Assembly: GCA_038527215.1 (NCBI GenBank)
Contig: JBCBGC010000060.1
Coordinates: forward strand, 1-44,795
From: JAWPMV01 sp038527215
Lineage (GTDB): Bacteria > Bacteroidota > Bacteroidia > J057
Length of the DNA: 44,795 nt
Reading direction: 5' to 3'
Part shown: piece by piece, positions 33,636 to 41,613 of the stretch
Layout of the letters: the number at the start of each line of letters is the position of its first letter
Numbering within the stretch: position 1 is the first letter of the stretch
The notes under the pieces: model-generated
What the model saw: the letters and a program-made list of their open reading frames with translations, nothing else
Told to the model about the DNA's origin: nothing
Database searches by the model: none
Program-made: the position numbers and the translations under genes

Positions 33636-33965
33636 CTATGACCGGAGCCTACCGGCGATAAGTTCACTGAGCTTTTCAGGATTCAGTCCCCCATAAAGTA
33701 CGGCTAGAACCTCTACGCGCTGTTGAACTTCATCAACTGTATAGAAAACCATGTATTTGTTAAATTTACCCACCGGTCTGGATTTGACGATGCGCCCCTT
33801 TTGATAAAACACATTGTTATTCCACTCTGTGAGGATTTTATCATATTCATAGAGTACATGTTCAGCAAATAAGTCTGCTTGCTGGGGGCTGTTTTGGTCA
33901 ATAAAAAGGAAAATATCCATCACATCCTCTCCAACATGGGGATGGATATCAAGGGAAAAACTCAT
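33636..33965 (-). CDS. ParE/RelE-type toxin
   Basis: 109 residues with the ParE/RelE fold pattern: the N-terminal 'SLDIHPHVGEDVMDIFLFID', a long first helix pair, and the C-terminal strands 'RPVGKFNKYMVFYTVDEVQ' and 'RVEVLAVLYGG'. It overlaps the preceding antitoxin gene by 4 bases (ATGA), the normal coupling in toxin-antitoxin pairs. ParE members poison gyrase, RelE members cut mRNA; the sequence alone does not settle which. Confidence 0.85.
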   Translation of the reverse strand: MSFSLDIHPHVGEDVMDIFLFIDQNSPQQADLFAEHVLYEYDKILTEWNNNVFYQKGRIVKSRPVGKFNKYMVFYTVDEVQQRVEVLAVLYGGLNPEKLSELIAGRLRS

Positions 33966-34240
33966 GAACGATGATCCTCAATCTTTCTGTACAAGTCTTC
34001 TTTAAATTGTTGGAGGTTCTGGGGCTTTGCTTCCCCGCTTTCAAGAGATTTTTTTCTTTCGAGAATCAGATTAACCATCGCCTCTTCGTCAAACCCGATT
34101 TGTGCTTCCGAAGGGGCTGAGGATGCTGAATGCTTATCCTGTGGCTGGACTCTTTGTAATATTTTTAAAGCAAAATAGAACTGTTGAGCAGGAGTCAGTT
34201 GCTCAATTAAGGCCCAGGCTTTTGATTCTATGTTACTCAT
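33962..34240 (-). CDS. Putative antitoxin of the ParE/RelE pair
   Basis: 92 residues, upstream of and overlapping the toxin gene. Begins with a short helical segment 'ESKAWALIEQLTPAQQFYFA' and ends in a charged helix 'ENLQQFKEDLYRK'-like region, with the disordered Ser-rich linker 'QDKHSASSAPSEAQ' between. It does not show a clear RHH, PHD or HTH domain by eye, so assignment rests on position, size and overlap. It would neutralise the toxin and probably repress the pair. Confidence 0.7.
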   Translation of the reverse strand: MSNIESKAWALIEQLTPAQQFYFALKILQRVQPQDKHSASSAPSEAQIGFDEEAMVNLILERKKSLESGEAKPQNLQQFKEDLYRKIEDHRS

Positions 34241-34296
34241 AGCTTCAAGATACGAAAATTAGGGCATTTACGTTTTTTGGAAGCTTGGCGGTCCCT

Positions 34297-35904
34297 TTAC
34301 TCAAACCGCAAATCGACCGGCACGCCGAGGCTATCCAACTTCCCCAAACTCTGCTCTAGCGCTGCATCCGGTCGGCCTTTTTCGCGAATCCAATTTTTAA
34401 CCGCTTGGGGCTTTCCTTCCCATTGCAGACGTAGGAGCTTCCGGGTCAGGCTGTCGATAGCAGCGGGCATTTGTTCTGGAACCAGGGAATAGGTAGTGGT
34501 CGTCGCATCAAAGTTCAGGGCTCCTGCATCCCGGAAGTGGCGGTAGCGAAGCAGGTTCGCCATGGCATGATCGCTGCTCCCGCCAAAGCGGATGGAGCGC
34601 AACATGCTGACCATAAAGGTGGCGTAAAACTGCTCGGGCGCAAGCGAAAGCAACTGGTTTTCGGCTTGCCATGTATCCAGCAGGAAAAGCCCCAGCATAT
34701 CTCCTTTCCCCTCTTCCAGAATGGAGGCATATTCCTGTAGGGCCAACTGTAAGGCTTCTCCCTCCTGCGTAGCTTCCAGACCTAAACCGTGGGCTATCTC
34801 ATGAAAGAGCACCAGCCATTCATAGGCCGCAGGCTCTATCCAGGCTAGTTGGGTGGAATCCCAGACCATATCCGCCAGAGGCTGGACGATCAACTCAAAT
34901 TTGGCCTGGGCAATATTAGTGAGGACGATGCGCCTGCGTCCCTGGCCAGGAATCTGTACCTGGGGGGCGTTGAGACCCTGGCTTTTGGCTCCGGTATTGA
35001 ACAAGCCTCCTGCACAGAGCACCTGGTAACCGATGAGCTGATCTTCTTCCAGGGAGGAAGCAGGAGGCGCAAAGGGTACCCATTGACCTAACTGAGCTAG
35101 ATAAGGCTTCAAGACCTGATATTTTCGCGTGGCCGCAGCATCTTTACGAAGGAGATAACTTTGGTGGGCTTGTTTTAGCCCGAACAACTGATCCTCATAG
35201 GCTTCCAGGGGCCCTATCAGGATATCTATTTCCGGGGCCTGCAGGTCTCCCCAGATCACATCGCTGGAGAGGTAATCGTCAGTCCGGAGCGCCTGAGCTC
35301 TGGCGCGAAGAAAATCGGCCAGCCCGGGTTCTGGACAGAGGGCCGCGGCTTGCTCCAATTGTGCAGCTACAGCTTGTTGGAGAGGATAAGCCTGATGATA
35401 GGCCAGCACTTGCAGCTGTCCATCCTGGGCGTCTCGTCGCAAGAGGGTGTAAGGACTCAGCTTGTCGGATGCCGTAAAGCGGGAAAATTCTGCTTCAAAG
35501 AGATTGGCTGGATAAAAATTGGCTCCTGCTTGCTTCGGGGCCAGCCCATGCCGCAGGGCTTGATTGGCTCCTAGTCGGTCGTACGGGCCAAAATTGAGGC
35601 GGTATAGCTGTCGCAGGAGGGTGTCTGAAGTACTCCCCAAAAGAGGCCCTGGAGGTCCATAGGACTGTAACCAGAACAGGCTGTCTGTGAGTTTGCAGGC
35701 TTTTTCCAGAAAAGGTAGCATGGCTTGATAAGCCGTGGGAACTTCCTGCTGAAAGGGCACTAGTGGAAAAGAAGCGTAGCGGGCTAGCTTGTGTTGCCAG
35801 AAGGCGGTACTGTCTACCAGGGTAGGGGAGGTCTCTGATACCTGGGTAGGTTCAGCCTTACAGGCCATTAACCCCAAAACCAAGCAAACCCATAGATACT
35901 TCAT
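34297..35904 (-). CDS. M49 (dipeptidyl peptidase III)-like zinc lipoprotein
   Basis: 535 residues from ATG 35904, which has GGAGG five bases upstream; another ATG nine bases earlier is in frame. The signal 'MKYLWVCLVLGLMAC' makes it a lipoprotein. The zinc site is 'LVLFHEIAHGLG' with the second ligand helix in 'YASILEEGKGDMLGLFLL' (E-E-x-x-x-D), the arrangement of family M49, although DPP III itself has HExxGH rather than HExxH. Most of the N-terminal 300 residues have no motif I know. Likely a periplasmic or surface peptidase or a related hydrolase. It is the third gene of a minus-strand run with the APC permease. Confidence 0.8.
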   Translation of the reverse strand: MKYLWVCLVLGLMACKAEPTQVSETSPTLVDSTAFWQHKLARYASFPLVPFQQEVPTAYQAMLPFLEKACKLTDSLFWLQSYGPPGPLLGSTSDTLLRQLYRLNFGPYDRLGANQALRHGLAPKQAGANFYPANLFEAEFSRFTASDKLSPYTLLRRDAQDGQLQVLAYHQAYPLQQAVAAQLEQAAALCPEPGLADFLRARAQALRTDDYLSSDVIWGDLQAPEIDILIGPLEAYEDQLFGLKQAHQSYLLRKDAAATRKYQVLKPYLAQLGQWVPFAPPASSLEEDQLIGYQVLCAGGLFNTGAKSQGLNAPQVQIPGQGRRRIVLTNIAQAKFELIVQPLADMVWDSTQLAWIEPAAYEWLVLFHEIAHGLGLEATQEGEALQLALQEYASILEEGKGDMLGLFLLDTWQAENQLLSLAPEQFYATFMVSMLRSIRFGGSSDHAMANLLRYRHFRDAGALNFDATTTTYSLVPEQMPAAIDSLTRKLLRLQWEGKPQAVKNWIREKGRPDAALEQSLGKLDSLGVPVDLRFE

Positions 35905-35942
35905 GCCCTCCATATGCAGCGCTAAATATAGGCCTTTCTGAA

Positions 35943-37235
35943 TTATTTTCTTCGGGTGAAATAATAGACCACCAGGCCAAAGAGGATGATCCCCAGGGCA
36001 ATCGCTGCGGCCTTGGGGGAATTCGCGCCCACATACCAGAGTGTCCAGCCCGTCAGGACCAGGAAGATGAGGGGACTGATGGGGTAGGCAAAAGCCCGGT
36101 AGGGGCGGGGAAGGTCAGGTTTTTTCCAGCGAACGACAAAAATGCCCGCCACGGCCAGCAGCGTATTCAGGCCAAGGGTAAAACCAAAGAACTCCAGAAT
36201 AGTCTTAATATCCGTCATGAAAATAAACACCAGACTAATTCCCATTTGCAGATAAATCGCGATCGCAGGAATGCCTGATTGGTTTTTTTGTCCTAAGCGG
36301 GCAAAAAGCGGATAATCTTCCCCGATGACCTGTAAGACCCGTGGACCCGCGATCACCATCGCACTGACCGTAGAAATCAGCAGCAAAGCCAACACTACCC
36401 CCATGATATTGGCGCCACTGCTTTCCCAAATGTGGGTTGCCGCCACATAGGCAACCTCTTCTTTACCGACCATCTCTTCTATGGGAGCGGCATACAGAAA
36501 GGAGTAGTTCAATCCTAAATAAAGCATCATCACCAGCAAGGTGCCTCCCGCCAGAATCCAGGGCAGCATCTTTTGTGGATTATCAAGTTCACTGGTGAGA
36601 TAGGTTGCGGCGTTCCAGCCCGTAAAGGCATAGGAAACATAAATCAGCGATACCGCAAAGGCCGGACTGAGCATGATGGCCCAATCCCCGCTTTTAGGTA
36701 AGATGGAAATCGGTTGAGGGTTTTCTACCAGGAAAAAAGCGGCCCCACAAAAACCGATGATCAACAGGACTTTGATTCCGGTAAACAAGCGTTGTACCAG
36801 GCTACTGCTTTGATGGGTGCGCGCATGTACGATGGAGAGCACCACCACCAGGCCTGCCGCTAACCAGGTTTGAGAAAGGCTGGGAAAGACCGAAGAAAGG
36901 TAGACCCCAAAGGTCAGCGCAGCCAGGGCCGTGGGACCTGCGAAGCCCACCGTAGCCGAAATCCAGCCGGAGACAAAGCCTGCAGCCGGATGGTAGATTT
37001 CGGACAAAAAGTGGTATTCACCCCCGCTCCTGGGCAGGGCAGAACCCAATTCCGCATAGGTAATGGCCCCACACACCGCGATGATGCCTCCCACTAACCA
37101 GAGCATCATCAAAGGGAAACCGGATTGAATGTCGATCAGTTGAAAGCCCAGACTAGTAAATACGCCTGTGCCGACCATATTGGCGACCACCACGGATATC
37201 GCGGCCTGGAAGCCAAATTTCTGTTTATTGCTCAT
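35943..37235 (-). CDS. APC-family amino acid permease
   Basis: 430 residues, about twelve membrane spans. The family start 'FGFQAAISVVVANMVGTGVF' (substrate-binding G-x-G loop of TM1), 'LWLVGGIIAVCGAITYAELG' and 'PRSGGEYHFLSEIYHPAAGF' (TM2-TM3) are classical. It belongs with the basic amino acid/polyamine or LAT-like transporters; the substrate is unknown. The start overlaps the end of the SRPBCC gene by 11 bases and the peptidase gene follows after 38 bases. Peptidase plus amino-acid transporter in one unit suggests peptide or amino-acid scavenging. Confidence 0.93.
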   Translation of the reverse strand: MSNKQKFGFQAAISVVVANMVGTGVFTSLGFQLIDIQSGFPLMMLWLVGGIIAVCGAITYAELGSALPRSGGEYHFLSEIYHPAAGFVSGWISATVGFAGPTALAALTFGVYLSSVFPSLSQTWLAAGLVVVLSIVHARTHQSSSLVQRLFTGIKVLLIIGFCGAAFFLVENPQPISILPKSGDWAIMLSPAFAVSLIYVSYAFTGWNAATYLTSELDNPQKMLPWILAGGTLLVMMLYLGLNYSFLYAAPIEEMVGKEEVAYVAATHIWESSGANIMGVVLALLLISTVSAMVIAGPRVLQVIGEDYPLFARLGQKNQSGIPAIAIYLQMGISLVFIFMTDIKTILEFFGFTLGLNTLLAVAGIFVVRWKKPDLPRPYRAFAYPISPLIFLVLTGWTLWYVGANSPKAAAIALGIILFGLVVYYFTRRK

Positions 37236-37755
37236 GTCCTATCGAAACCTTAGCCGCTTTTCTACTTAATCGTCCAAACTGTCCCCAGAACAGCCCCTGC
37301 GCCCAGGTCCAGAAGCCTGCGATAAAGGGCTTTGCAAAGCTGTCAATCTGCACCTTTACTTCAGTTTGCGCTCCTTTGCCTTCCAACCAAAATTGCAGAC
37401 GAGTGGGGCGAATCCAACGCATGCTCAGGAAGTAGCTCCCATAGAAATAGCGGATATCCCGATAGGTATCGGGCTGGATATCCGTCAAAACTCCGGCAAA
37501 GCTCATCAGCGGCCCGTGGTGCACATTGAGGACGCCCTGGCTGAAATCCGCTGGAATATGCACCGGGTCGGGTGAAACAAACTCTACGCGATAGGGCCAA
37601 ACTTGTCCCTTGGTAAAGGTCTCAGGGGTATTGAGCCAGATCCAGACCTGTTCCTGGGTGGCTTTGACGATGAAAGTACGGCTGTACTGGTGAGGCTCAA
37701 AGCCCTCAGGGGGACTTTGCAAAACAAGTTGATCGTATAGCTGTGGGTAGCGCAT
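37225..37755 (-). CDS. SRPBCC (START-like) family protein
   Basis: 176 residues from ATG 37755 (MRYPQLYDQ...); the upstream frame runs into the terminator of the M23 gene. The START/polyketide-cyclase-like fold is suggested by the initial strand 'YSRTFIVKATQEQVWIWLNT', the typical entrance of SRPBCC domains, then alternating strands ('LSMRWIRPTRLQFWLEGKG', 'TEVKVQIDSFAKPFIAGFWT') and a long C-terminal helix. No catalytic residue can be named. It probably binds a hydrophobic ligand. First gene of the run leading into the permease. Confidence 0.75.
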   Translation of the reverse strand: MRYPQLYDQLVLQSPPEGFEPHQYSRTFIVKATQEQVWIWLNTPETFTKGQVWPYRVEFVSPDPVHIPADFSQGVLNVHHGPLMSFAGVLTDIQPDTYRDIRYFYGSYFLSMRWIRPTRLQFWLEGKGAQTEVKVQIDSFAKPFIAGFWTWAQGLFWGQFGRLSRKAAKVSIGHEQ

Positions 37756-37789
37756 GATGATGGGTTGAGCAGAGCTCAAAGATACCAAA

Positions 37790-37818
37790 CAAAAAAAGCC
37801 GGCCAAAAGGCCGGCTTT
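37790..37818 (-). terminator. Rho-independent terminator of the M23 peptidase gene
   Basis: A perfect 10-bp GC-rich stem (AAAGCCGGCC / GGCCGGCTTT) with an AAAA loop, followed on the minus strand by seven or more T. It lies between the M23 gene and the SRPBCC gene and separates their transcripts. Confidence 0.93.
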
Positions 37819-37847
37819 ACGTGCGTAAATGCCATCATTTCTTTTTT

Positions 37848-38435
37848 CTACTGAAGGTAATTCTCCGGGTCGACACGACGACCGTCAAAGATTACTTCGT
37901 AATGTAGGTGAGGGTTGGTACTCATGCCTGTACTTCCGACAAAGCCAATGGTATCACCTTCTTCTACAATTTGTCCTTGTTTTACAACTAGACCGGAAAG
38001 GTGCGCATAAAGCGAACTATATTCTTCATCATGTTCTATGATGATGTGCTTTCCGTAAGAGCTGCTGTCTGATTTAAACGTCGCTCTTGAGATACGGCCT
38101 GTAGCGGTGGCCAAAACCGGGGTGCCCGCAGGAGCACCGAAGTCAATCCCTTTGTGCATCCGGTCTACTTTCAGAATCGGGTGCTTACGCATCCCAAACA
38201 CACTGCCCAGCGGAAAACGATCCGGAATCGGGCGGCTGGTGGGCATCACGTCAATATCAAAGGGGTCAATGGTCCGCAAGTGAGCCTGCTGTGCTTTCAT
38301 ATTAGCAGAAGACTCGTGCGGATTTGCAAGGAATCTTTCGGTTTGAGTGTTTGAAAAAAGTTGATTGAGGTTCTCAGTAAATATGAAAAAAGTACTGATG
38401 GCTAGCACGATCACACTCAGAATGTAATTCTTCAT
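37848..38435 (-). CDS. M23-family (LytM) metallopeptidase
   Basis: 195 residues with an N-terminal membrane anchor or signal ('MKNYILSVIVLAISTFFIF'). The LytM domain is complete: first zinc ligand region 'RMHKGIDFGAPAGTPV' (H, D), then 'YSSLYAHLSG' and 'STNPHLHYEVIF' (H-x-H). Such enzymes cut peptidoglycan crossbridges or regulate amidases in the periplasm. The short linker between anchor and domain suggests a membrane-tethered form. Transcription likely starts in the AT-rich stretch upstream. Confidence 0.92.
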   Translation of the reverse strand: MKNYILSVIVLAISTFFIFTENLNQLFSNTQTERFLANPHESSANMKAQQAHLRTIDPFDIDVMPTSRPIPDRFPLGSVFGMRKHPILKVDRMHKGIDFGAPAGTPVLATATGRISRATFKSDSSSYGKHIIIEHDEEYSSLYAHLSGLVVKQGQIVEEGDTIGFVGSTGMSTNPHLHYEVIFDGRRVDPENYLQ

Positions 38436-38985
38436 AAACTACTGATTACAACTCGCAGACAGTGTTGATTAGTTGAGTCTTTGAGTTTTATACTGGTTTG
38501 TTTGTCATCAGTTGAGACGGCTTAGGTCTCGGAAATGCATTTTATCATTTCGGCAGGCAAATTAGCCAATAGATAAATCCATTTCACCCTGATGTGAGCA
38601 AACGAGATATTTTGCTTCGTAAATCGAGAATAATTCGACCTAAGAGGTATTTGATCATGGGCGAATTGTACATCCTTCTAAAATTGAATGATTATACAGT
38701 AAACGCCTGAATAACAGAATTTTCCCTATTTAGGAAGCATATGTTTGAATGAGCTTTTTCCTATATTCATCCTCTCTTATTCCCTCAATTTTGAGGAAGA
38801 GGATACGTTTTTGGTCATTATGTCAAAGAACAGATGCAGTATACGGTGTAAGAATTAAAAAGGTTTTGAACAGTTTTGCTCAAATGAATATTTAGAAAGT
38901 TCGAAAAAGGGGATAAATGGTAACAGATGCAGCCCCTGAAGGCGGATTTCTTGTGGACAAATGGTACCTAACTAAGCGATTTACG
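38436..38985. other. AT-rich intergenic region between divergent genes
   Basis: About 550 bases with no credible gene. It separates the M23 gene from the TolB-like gene and must hold both promoters, though no full TTTG-N19-TAnnTTTG match is visible. A hairpin-forming sequence CCTCAA-TT-TTGAGG lies at 38786-38799 with partly complementary flanks (CCTCT ... AGAGG). Confidence 0.5.
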
Positions 38986-39876
38986 ATGAATGATTACGTG
39001 ATTTTTCGAAAAATATCCCTCCTTTTTTGGCTGACCGGAGTGGTCTTTTCCCTTCATGCTCAGCCCAGTACCGACATCTGGATGCTGGAGTTACAGGAGA
39101 AGGAGGGCAAGCTCCATGCCAATCAGCCTCGCAACCTTACAGACCGCGATGGATATGACAACCAACCCTCCTTTGGCCCTCAAAGTGAGCGCTTATTTAT
39201 TTCGTCCATTCGGGAAGGGGGACAGTCTGATGTCTATCAGTATGAGCTGGAAAGTAGACAGTGGTCCCGCTTGATTCACACGCCCGAAACCAGCGAGTAT
39301 TCTCCCACTGTGCTCCCCAATGGCAAGCATATCGCGGTGGTACAGGTCGAAGCAGATGGCACCACCCAACGCATGTGGCGGTTTAAAGCAAAAGACGGCA
39401 GCAAACCACAACTGATGATGGATGCCGTACAGCCCGTGGGCTATTTTACCTGGTATCGCCCCAAAGAAGTGGCCATGTTTATCCTTGGGGAAAAATTTAC
39501 CCTGCAGACCACGCAATGGAAAAAACAAAAGCTCTCCGTTCAGGCTTCTGATATTGGACGTTCCCTGCACACCATCCCTGGCACCGATAAGGTCAGCTAC
39601 GTGGATAAATCAGACAGCACCGACTGGAAGATCATGTCCTGGGACCCGGCCACTGGAAAGACCGAGAAGATCGTTTCTACCCTGGCAGGTAGTGAGGACT
39701 ATGCCTGGACCCCTTCGGGACGCATATTGATGGGGAAAGACAAACTGCTGTATAGCTTTTTGCCCGGAAAAGATAAAAGCTGGCAGGCAGTAGGCGACTT
39801 GGGCGTAGGCAACTTCTATCGTCTTGCCGTCAGTCCGGATGGAACCAAACTGGCCGTGGTGGCCTTTAGAGAATAA
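38986..39876 (+). CDS. TolB/PD40-like secreted beta-propeller protein
   Basis: 296 residues from ATG 38986 (MNDYVIFRK...); an earlier in-frame start gives no proper signal. The signal peptide ends at 'SLHAQP'. The mature protein has PD40-type repeats: 'NQPSFGPQSERLFISSIREG', 'YSPTVLPNGKHIAVV' and 'YRLAVSPDGTKLAVVAF', with 'DIWMLEL' at the start, as in TolB-like propellers that bind proteins or glycans in the periplasm. The alpha/beta hydrolase gene begins 2 bases after its stop, so they form an operon. Confidence 0.83.
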   Translation: MNDYVIFRKISLLFWLTGVVFSLHAQPSTDIWMLELQEKEGKLHANQPRNLTDRDGYDNQPSFGPQSERLFISSIREGGQSDVYQYELESRQWSRLIHTPETSEYSPTVLPNGKHIAVVQVEADGTTQRMWRFKAKDGSKPQLMMDAVQPVGYFTWYRPKEVAMFILGEKFTLQTTQWKKQKLSVQASDIGRSLHTIPGTDKVSYVDKSDSTDWKIMSWDPATGKTEKIVSTLAGSEDYAWTPSGRILMGKDKLLYSFLPGKDKSWQAVGDLGVGNFYRLAVSPDGTKLAVVAFRE

Positions 39877-39878
39877 AG

Positions 39879-40805
39879 ATGAGAACATATTTCCTGCTGA
39901 TTCTATTTTTATCCCTTAGTTGGCTGCCTAGCCAAGCCCAGGACAAACCTTTTCCCAACAGCGCCTTTCTCACGGTTGATGAGCTTAGTCTCCATCATCG
40001 GCAATGGAAACAGCCGGATTCGCTCCGCAGAGGCTACGTATTGCTGGTCCACGGTTTCTGTGGCTCCACCTTTAGCTGGCGCAATACCGTGCCTGCCTTG
40101 CTGGAACAGGGCTATGAGGTGCTTGCGGTGGATGTACCGCCTTTTGGCTACAGCGACCGCGCTACCCGGGTCAATCACGCCCCGAGCTATCAGGCCAAAC
40201 TTCTGTGGGGCCTGATCAAGCAGCTTTATCCAGCGGATGAACCCAAATGGCATGTAGTGGGTCATTCCATGGGAGCCTCCATCGTAGGGGCCATGACTTC
40301 CGCCCGGCCCGCTAAGGTACGAGGCTTGATCTTGGTGGATGGCACCATTACCTATGTAGAGGATGGGTTGGAAGGCTGGCGGGAAATGCTGGTCCGGAGC
40401 CGTATCGCCAAAGGCGGAGCCGAAATCGCGGGTAGGCTGTATTTTTTTCACTACGGCCGCATCAAGAAAATCCTCACCACTGCCTACAGCCAGGAACCCG
40501 ACTCAGCGGCCATCGTCGGCTATCTCGAACCCCTCAAAATCAAAAAAACTGCCAGTGGCATTTTTGACCTGACCGGCTACAGTGAAGATATCTTCCCTTT
40601 TTCCTACCTCGACATCAAGCAACCCGTCCTCATGATCTGGGGGGAAAAAGACCAATGGATTCCTATCGGTCAGGGAAAAAAGCAAGCTGAAAAAATGGAA
40701 ACCGCTGACCTGGTGGTTTTGCCCGGGGCCGGGCATTGCCCCATGGAAACCCATGGGGATACCTTTAATCGCTTTGTGTTGTCCTGGTTGAAGGCATATC
40801 CGTAG
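39879..40805 (+). CDS. Secreted alpha/beta hydrolase
   Basis: 308 residues with a signal peptide ('MRTYFLLILFLSLSWLPSQA'). The catalytic triad is visible: nucleophile Ser in 'VVGHSMGASIVG' (G-x-S-x-G), Asp in 'MIWGEKDQWIPIG', and His in 'PGAGHCPMETHG'. The oxyanion region is 'VLLVHGFCGSTFSWRNTVPA'. The substrate cannot be predicted; the class covers esterases, haloalkane dehalogenases, epoxide hydrolases and peroxidases. It is co-transcribed with the TolB-like protein, which may guide substrate or partner. Palindromic repeats follow at the 3' end. Confidence 0.9.
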   Translation: MRTYFLLILFLSLSWLPSQAQDKPFPNSAFLTVDELSLHHRQWKQPDSLRRGYVLLVHGFCGSTFSWRNTVPALLEQGYEVLAVDVPPFGYSDRATRVNHAPSYQAKLLWGLIKQLYPADEPKWHVVGHSMGASIVGAMTSARPAKVRGLILVDGTITYVEDGLEGWREMLVRSRIAKGGAEIAGRLYFFHYGRIKKILTTAYSQEPDSAAIVGYLEPLKIKKTASGIFDLTGYSEDIFPFSYLDIKQPVLMIWGEKDQWIPIGQGKKQAEKMETADLVVLPGAGHCPMETHGDTFNRFVLSWLKAYP

Positions 40806-40841
40806 GGATAGCTGAGGTAGGGAATCTTCAACCCTTCATTA

Positions 40842-41169
40842 TCTCGGAGACCCCGGATAAACCGCTTTCGTCCCTCAGCGTTTTTCCGGGGTGACACGCA
40901 TGTTGTGTGATTTCTTTTTTTACTTATATGTCACCCCGGAAAGACTTTGAGCACCAATGAAAAGCCTTATCTGGGGTCTCCATGATCATGATAGCGTCTC
41001 GGAGACCCCGGATAAACCGCTTTCGTCCCTCAGCGTCTTTCCGGGGTGACACGCATGTTGTGTGATTTCTTTTTTTACTTATATGTCACCCCGGAAAGAC
41101 TTTGAGCCCTAGCGAAAAGTCTTATCCGGGGTCTCCATGATCATGATAGCATCTCGGAGACCCCGGATA
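40842..41169. repeat. Tandem 155-bp palindromic repeat (two copies plus a partial third)
   Basis: Units start at 40842, 40997 and 41152, exactly 155 bases apart. The first two differ at about eight positions; the third keeps only the first 18 bases (TCTCGGAGACCCCGGATA). Inside each unit GGAGACCCCGGATAA pairs with TTATCCGGGGTCTCC (one mismatch in copy 1), and GTCTTTCCGGGGTGAC with GTCACCCCGGAAAGAC; together about 50-base arms around a 34-base spacer that contains a run of T. Junctions between units also form CCGGGGTCTCC ... GGAGACCCCGG hairpins. The array lies between two convergent genes. Confidence 0.95.
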
Positions 41170-41207
41170 TGGGCTCCTACCAAATAGAGGAGGATATTCT
41201 GGGATGA
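41170..41207. repeat. Imperfect hairpin continuing the palindromic array
   Basis: After the partial third unit, GGATATGGGCTCCT can pair imperfectly with AGGAGGATATTCTGGG. The same arrangement (GGATATG, CTCCT, GGAGG, ATTCCGGGATG) is seen in the diverged copy at 24 kb, so this belongs to the repeat family and is not random flanking DNA. Confidence 0.6.
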
Positions 41208-41262
41208 AAATATGAGGGTGAAGAGATCAGATCACCAGCACATCGAATAATCAAGAAATTCC

Positions 41263-41604
41263 CTACGAAAACAATTCCTCCTCCTCAGCATAGGCTAGAA
41301 TATGCTCCCTGAGTAAATGTACCTGAGAAAACATATCCTGATGGGGGAGGGGTTTAAGGGCTTCCCAATGCGGCCAGCCATCCTGGTCCAGATAAGCCAG
41401 CTTATAATAGCCAGATTGAGAGAGGAGTCTGCACAAGGCAATGTGCATCAAATCGACCTTTTCTTCCTTGGTAAATTCCCGGTGAGGAGAAGCCCCCAAC
41501 TCGCGAACCCCAATCAAAAAGAGGAGGGCCTCCATTTTCAGAGGCTTGCCAAATCGCTCCACGATCTGCGCCTCAAAGGCTGTCCAGCGTTGGGTGATGT
41601 CCAT
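41263..41604 (-). CDS. Small conserved-looking protein co-transcribed with lepB
   Basis: 113 residues, no signal peptide, mostly helical ('FEAQIVERFGKPLKMEALLF', 'DLMHIALCRLLSQSGYYKLA') with a Trp-containing strand 'YLDQDGWPHWEALKPL' near the end and an acidic C-terminus. Its start lies 9 bases after the lepB stop on the same strand, so it probably shares the transcript. I do not recognise the family. Confidence 0.7.
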   Translation of the reverse strand: MDITQRWTAFEAQIVERFGKPLKMEALLFLIGVRELGASPHREFTKEEKVDLMHIALCRLLSQSGYYKLAYLDQDGWPHWEALKPLPHQDMFSQVHLLREHILAYAEEEELFS

Positions 41605-41613
41605 AGGGAAGGC

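Noticed and set aside
40842..41169. CRISPR array
   Set aside because: The repeat period is 155 bases, the units are nearly identical along their full length and palindromic, there are no unique spacers, and no cas genes are nearby.
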